A stretch of DNA of 64,000 nucleotides, taken from positions 124,001 through 188,000 of the forward strand of contig JASANH010000744.1 of assembly GCA_030248295.1 (NCBI GenBank), in the 5' to 3' direction. Under the pieces are notes generated by a model that did not search any database, had not been told where the DNA came from, and worked only from the letters and a program-made list of their open reading frames with translations. Within the stretch, counting starts at the first letter, position 1; each line of letters begins with the position of its first letter. Below are positions 61,063 to 64,000 of the stretch, in pieces. The translations under genes were made by a program, and so were the position numbers. Origin of the DNA: Mesodorylaimus sp. YZB2_4. Lineage: Eukaryota; Nematoda; Enoplea; Dorylaimida; Dorylaimidae.

Positions 61063-64000
61063 GTCCTCCGACCTAGTACATGGCTGAAACGCCACCCTGA
61101 CGGGTGACGCTCCCAGCTGCCGGCTCCGTGCAGAGTATCGATTGCCAGTCGAGCCTCTACAGAAGGCCGACGACAAGGGGTAAGTCTCGTTCCCCATCAT
61201 CCAAGAAGTGTTCATGAATGTGTTCGGCTCGAAGCTCGGCCAGCCCGCCGGTCTGCGATCGGATATGTGCCTCGGTGGTGACTGTGCATGCAATTTGTGT
61301 CTGATGAGTGGATGTATCTCGGGTGTCGAAAGTACTGGTGCCGGAGTTGAGTTCCAGACGTGCAAGCCATAGTTAGGTCAGGCTAGGGTGGTGCAAGGGT
61401 CGTACATTCCTACCAACCGATAGCCAGTTGTAAAACCGTGCAAGTGACCTTGCAAGCGGTGGGCGATGAGTGGCTCGTCTGGCAGCACCTGCTGTCCCTG
61501 CTCTGGTCCAAGTGGAGAGACGGAAGAGCTGGTGTGGCTAATTGCTGGGGGAATCTTTCATAGAGACTAGAGGGGTTAGACATGCAATTTCGTCGGCCTT
61601 GTCTACTGTGCAGGTAATTATAAGTGGGGGCTGGAAACTACAGTAGACTTTAAGCGAGATAGGTCGATGTCGAGCTCCTGGCTTAGCCTCGGGGCATCTG
61701 TTCCTTTTTAAAATTTTTGTGGGTTCGGTTTTGTGTCACCCATGTCCTCACGGGACTTTAAACCAGGTTTTTTCCTATTCCCTGCCAGCAGTCATAATAT
61801 GATAAGCGAGCCCGTTAGAAGATATGTTTCCCTTGTAGCTTTCACTTTGACGTCTCCGATTAAATCTACCAGCATCAGAATTTCGCAAGGCCCTGATAGG
61901 TGATGTATGCGACTCGAGACGGGCAGATATAAACGCCGTGAAGCATGGTCAGTTTCCGGGGCGCGATTCGATGGGCCTCGCCCGATCAACAGGCGCATGC
62001 GCAAGGACCTCGGACGCTTTGACAACCTGTGGCCGTGTTCAACATGCTGGTCAAGTTCCTCCACAGAAAACTGTAATCCCCACCGGGTAGGCCATGGCCA
62101 GTTGGGGATAGTAACGTTAACTGACACTCTCTCCTGGCTGGGAGTCGTCAACCTGTCGGGTTGATGATTCTAGGGCATGTATAGTCGTGAGACTTGCCTT
62201 CCACCAGTCGGAGTTTTTGTCCCGCCGACTTCGGTCGGCCACACTCTTTCCCGCGCCAGCCGTTACGAACAGGATGGCCCAGGTTCCAAGGCAGCTGTGC
62301 AACCCCAGCCTACCTGCACGGGTTGCACAACTGCCTTGGAAGTAAAAGCCAAGGAGAAAAAAGACTCTTCTGTAGAAAAAAAACGTCCTGGTGTTGCCTT
62401 TTTCACAAGTACACAAGTACAAAGAATTAGACGCTGGCGGAGATGCTGCTGAAGGGCATGGGCAAGGAATACCAGGACACGATGAAAGAGGGGAGTGGCA
62501 CCGACAGCAGCTGCGGTCGATCGTGGCCAGGCACTAGTACACGGGCATCCGTTCAACTGCAAGGAAGGCGGGCCATGATTCGAGGAGGTCAAAAAATCGC
62601 CCGAGCCGAAGCCCCACAAAAAGAAGGAAAATGTCGACAAGAGCCATCAAGGAGAAGTCGAAGAGCGGCGATGGTTTCGTTGCGGCTGACCTGTTGTGCG
62701 GGAAAGACATGTTGTGTGGGTGGACAAGAACGGTGTGTGCACTTCCTGGGCGATATACCAGTCCAGACCAGCCATTACTGCATATTTGGTTGATCGGAAA
62801 GATGGTTTAGATGAAGAAGATAAAACAGTCATATTAGATCAGTCAGGGCGGATCAGGCATTTGGAGATCAGAGCAATCAGATAAATCAACCAGATCAGGC
62901 AGATCAGGTTTGATAACGAAGGGAGTCTGCAATTTGACATCCTTGGCTCGCCCTAGAATAGAACTAGGGCTGACCAGAGGATGGCTCAAGCCAGGAACCA
63001 GCCCACACAGTCCACGGACACTTATTGATATAGTTTACTATCCCCACACCAATAAGGCCGTGTAGACTCACAATTCGGGGAGCAGCCGCACGTGCCGGCC
63101 GTCAAAGGGGTTCTGACGGACCTGAGCCCGAAGTGCTCACAAAGCAAGTTCAGATCAGGCAATCAAGACTAGTTCTCAACCGATGTCTGCAATCAGACCA
63201 GTCACTCGACCTCGACCTCGCTCTCGGTCTCGTGCTGACTTAGGAGAGGCGGACCGGTTCCCTGAACCAGTGCACACATAGGCCAGAGGGCATAGCACAT
63301 GCCTAGTCCATGTCTATTACAAATTGAAGCGGCCGACTGACTGATCAGCCGGCTTAAGGATTTGATCTAATTGATCAGGCTGGTCAGGCTGGGAAGAGCA
63401 GATGGATGGTGGGGTTGATCAGATCATGCAAAGCAGATAAGCAGATAAGGTCAGGCTTTCTCTGCGAGGTCTATCAGATCAGATGGAATATACTTGTAAC
63501 CAAGTCTCCCAGCCAGGGGAGAGTATCGATTACTCTCTCCCACTCGCCATGGCCTACCAGGCGGGGGGTTACATTCTTCCCATCGACAGAAGAAGCGACG
63601 ACCCCGTCGCTCTTCCCGGAAGGAAGATCTCCCCCTCCCAATAAGATAGAGGGCCGACCTCACACTGCCTACGCAGTGCAGACGGTACTGGGACCAGCTG
63701 GCTAGGCTGGCCGTGCCAGTGTTGGTCTAAACGCCCTAGACCGTGACGAACATGGGCGCACCCAGCGGTTCGACGGGGACTTACACCACTATGGATGGCC
63801 CAAAGGTCCGTGACGCCAATGTAACCAAGCCTGGCAGGCGTAGGAGGTGTAGGAAGCTGGCTGTGGCTTCCCCAGAGCTATTGCGAAATACGAAGCAACC
63901 CACGCTAGAGAGCAGTCCTTTACTAGCCACCTAGCGGGATCACGCACGAAACAACCACACACGAGCACACACACAGCAATAACTGACCTAGTCACTCATG
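61063..64000. other. terminal stretch without supported gene
   Basis: Short overlapping frames only. 62775-63480 is rich in degenerate GATCAGG/CAGATCAG motifs. A strong hairpin is at 62284-62341. An open frame at 61441-61560 (CKTVQVTLQAVGDEW) could be a further exon of the preceding gene, but I cannot connect it. Confidence 0.4.
62284..62341. repeat. 22-bp hairpin, 14-base loop
   Basis: The left arm TTCCAAGGCAGCTGTGCAAC and the right arm GTTGCACAACTGCCTTGGAA pair over 22 bp with one C/A (or G-U on the other strand) mismatch and a 14-base loop. Length and loop resemble a microRNA precursor, but no lower stem is visible. Confidence 0.65.

Overview
This window looks like nuclear DNA of a nematode. 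The reasons are many spliced genes with very short introns (mostly 45-60 bp, GT-AG plus several GC-AG), a sperm-type MSP-domain gene, a TWK-type two-pore K+ channel, a nematode-style S28 carboxypeptidase, and a short degenerate run of TTAGGC. The species cannot be told from the sequence. There are no operons of the bacterial kind. Genes lie on both strands between repeat-rich spacers. Exon coordinates below were worked out by hand from splice consensus, reading phase and family conservation; every phase sum closes, but no transcript evidence was available.

Layout, left to right. An amidase (1.4-3.1 kb, -) and a single-pass membrane protein (3.7-4.4 kb, +) are followed by a long non-coding stretch. 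Next come a tiny GC-rich gene (7.1 kb, +), a 2-Cys peroxiredoxin with an altered active site (8.1-8.9 kb, -), a small membrane protein (10.2 kb, -) and S-adenosylmethionine synthetase (12.7-14.5 kb, -). An S28 prolyl-carboxypeptidase-like gene of 13 exons covers 16.2-20.4 kb (-). Two tandem PGAM5-type phosphatase genes occupy 23.2-26.4 kb (+), then a frameshifted MSP-domain gene. From 27.4 to 37.2 kb a repeat-rich zone carries a tRNA-derived SINE, a long inverted repeat, a decayed non-LTR retrotransposon and two tandem copies of a core-1 galactosyltransferase (C1GALT1 type); the second copy has a one-base frameshift.

The right half has two adjacent genes (38.5-43.5 kb, -) that share a conserved domain I cannot name. 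It continues with a K2P channel (44.4-48.2 kb, -), kinesin-associated protein 3 (50.0-54.9 kb, -), an MFS transporter (56.5-57.9 kb, +) and an unrecognised 402-residue GC-rich gene (59.5-61.1 kb, +). The last 3 kb show no gene I can support.

The genes are mostly unrelated housekeeping or membrane functions, so no pathway links the whole window. The most striking shared feature is a family of fold-back MITE-like elements with CAAGGG-type ends and probable 3-bp target duplications. Copies occur at 12.0, 21.7 and 50.4 kb, the last inside a KAP3 intron.
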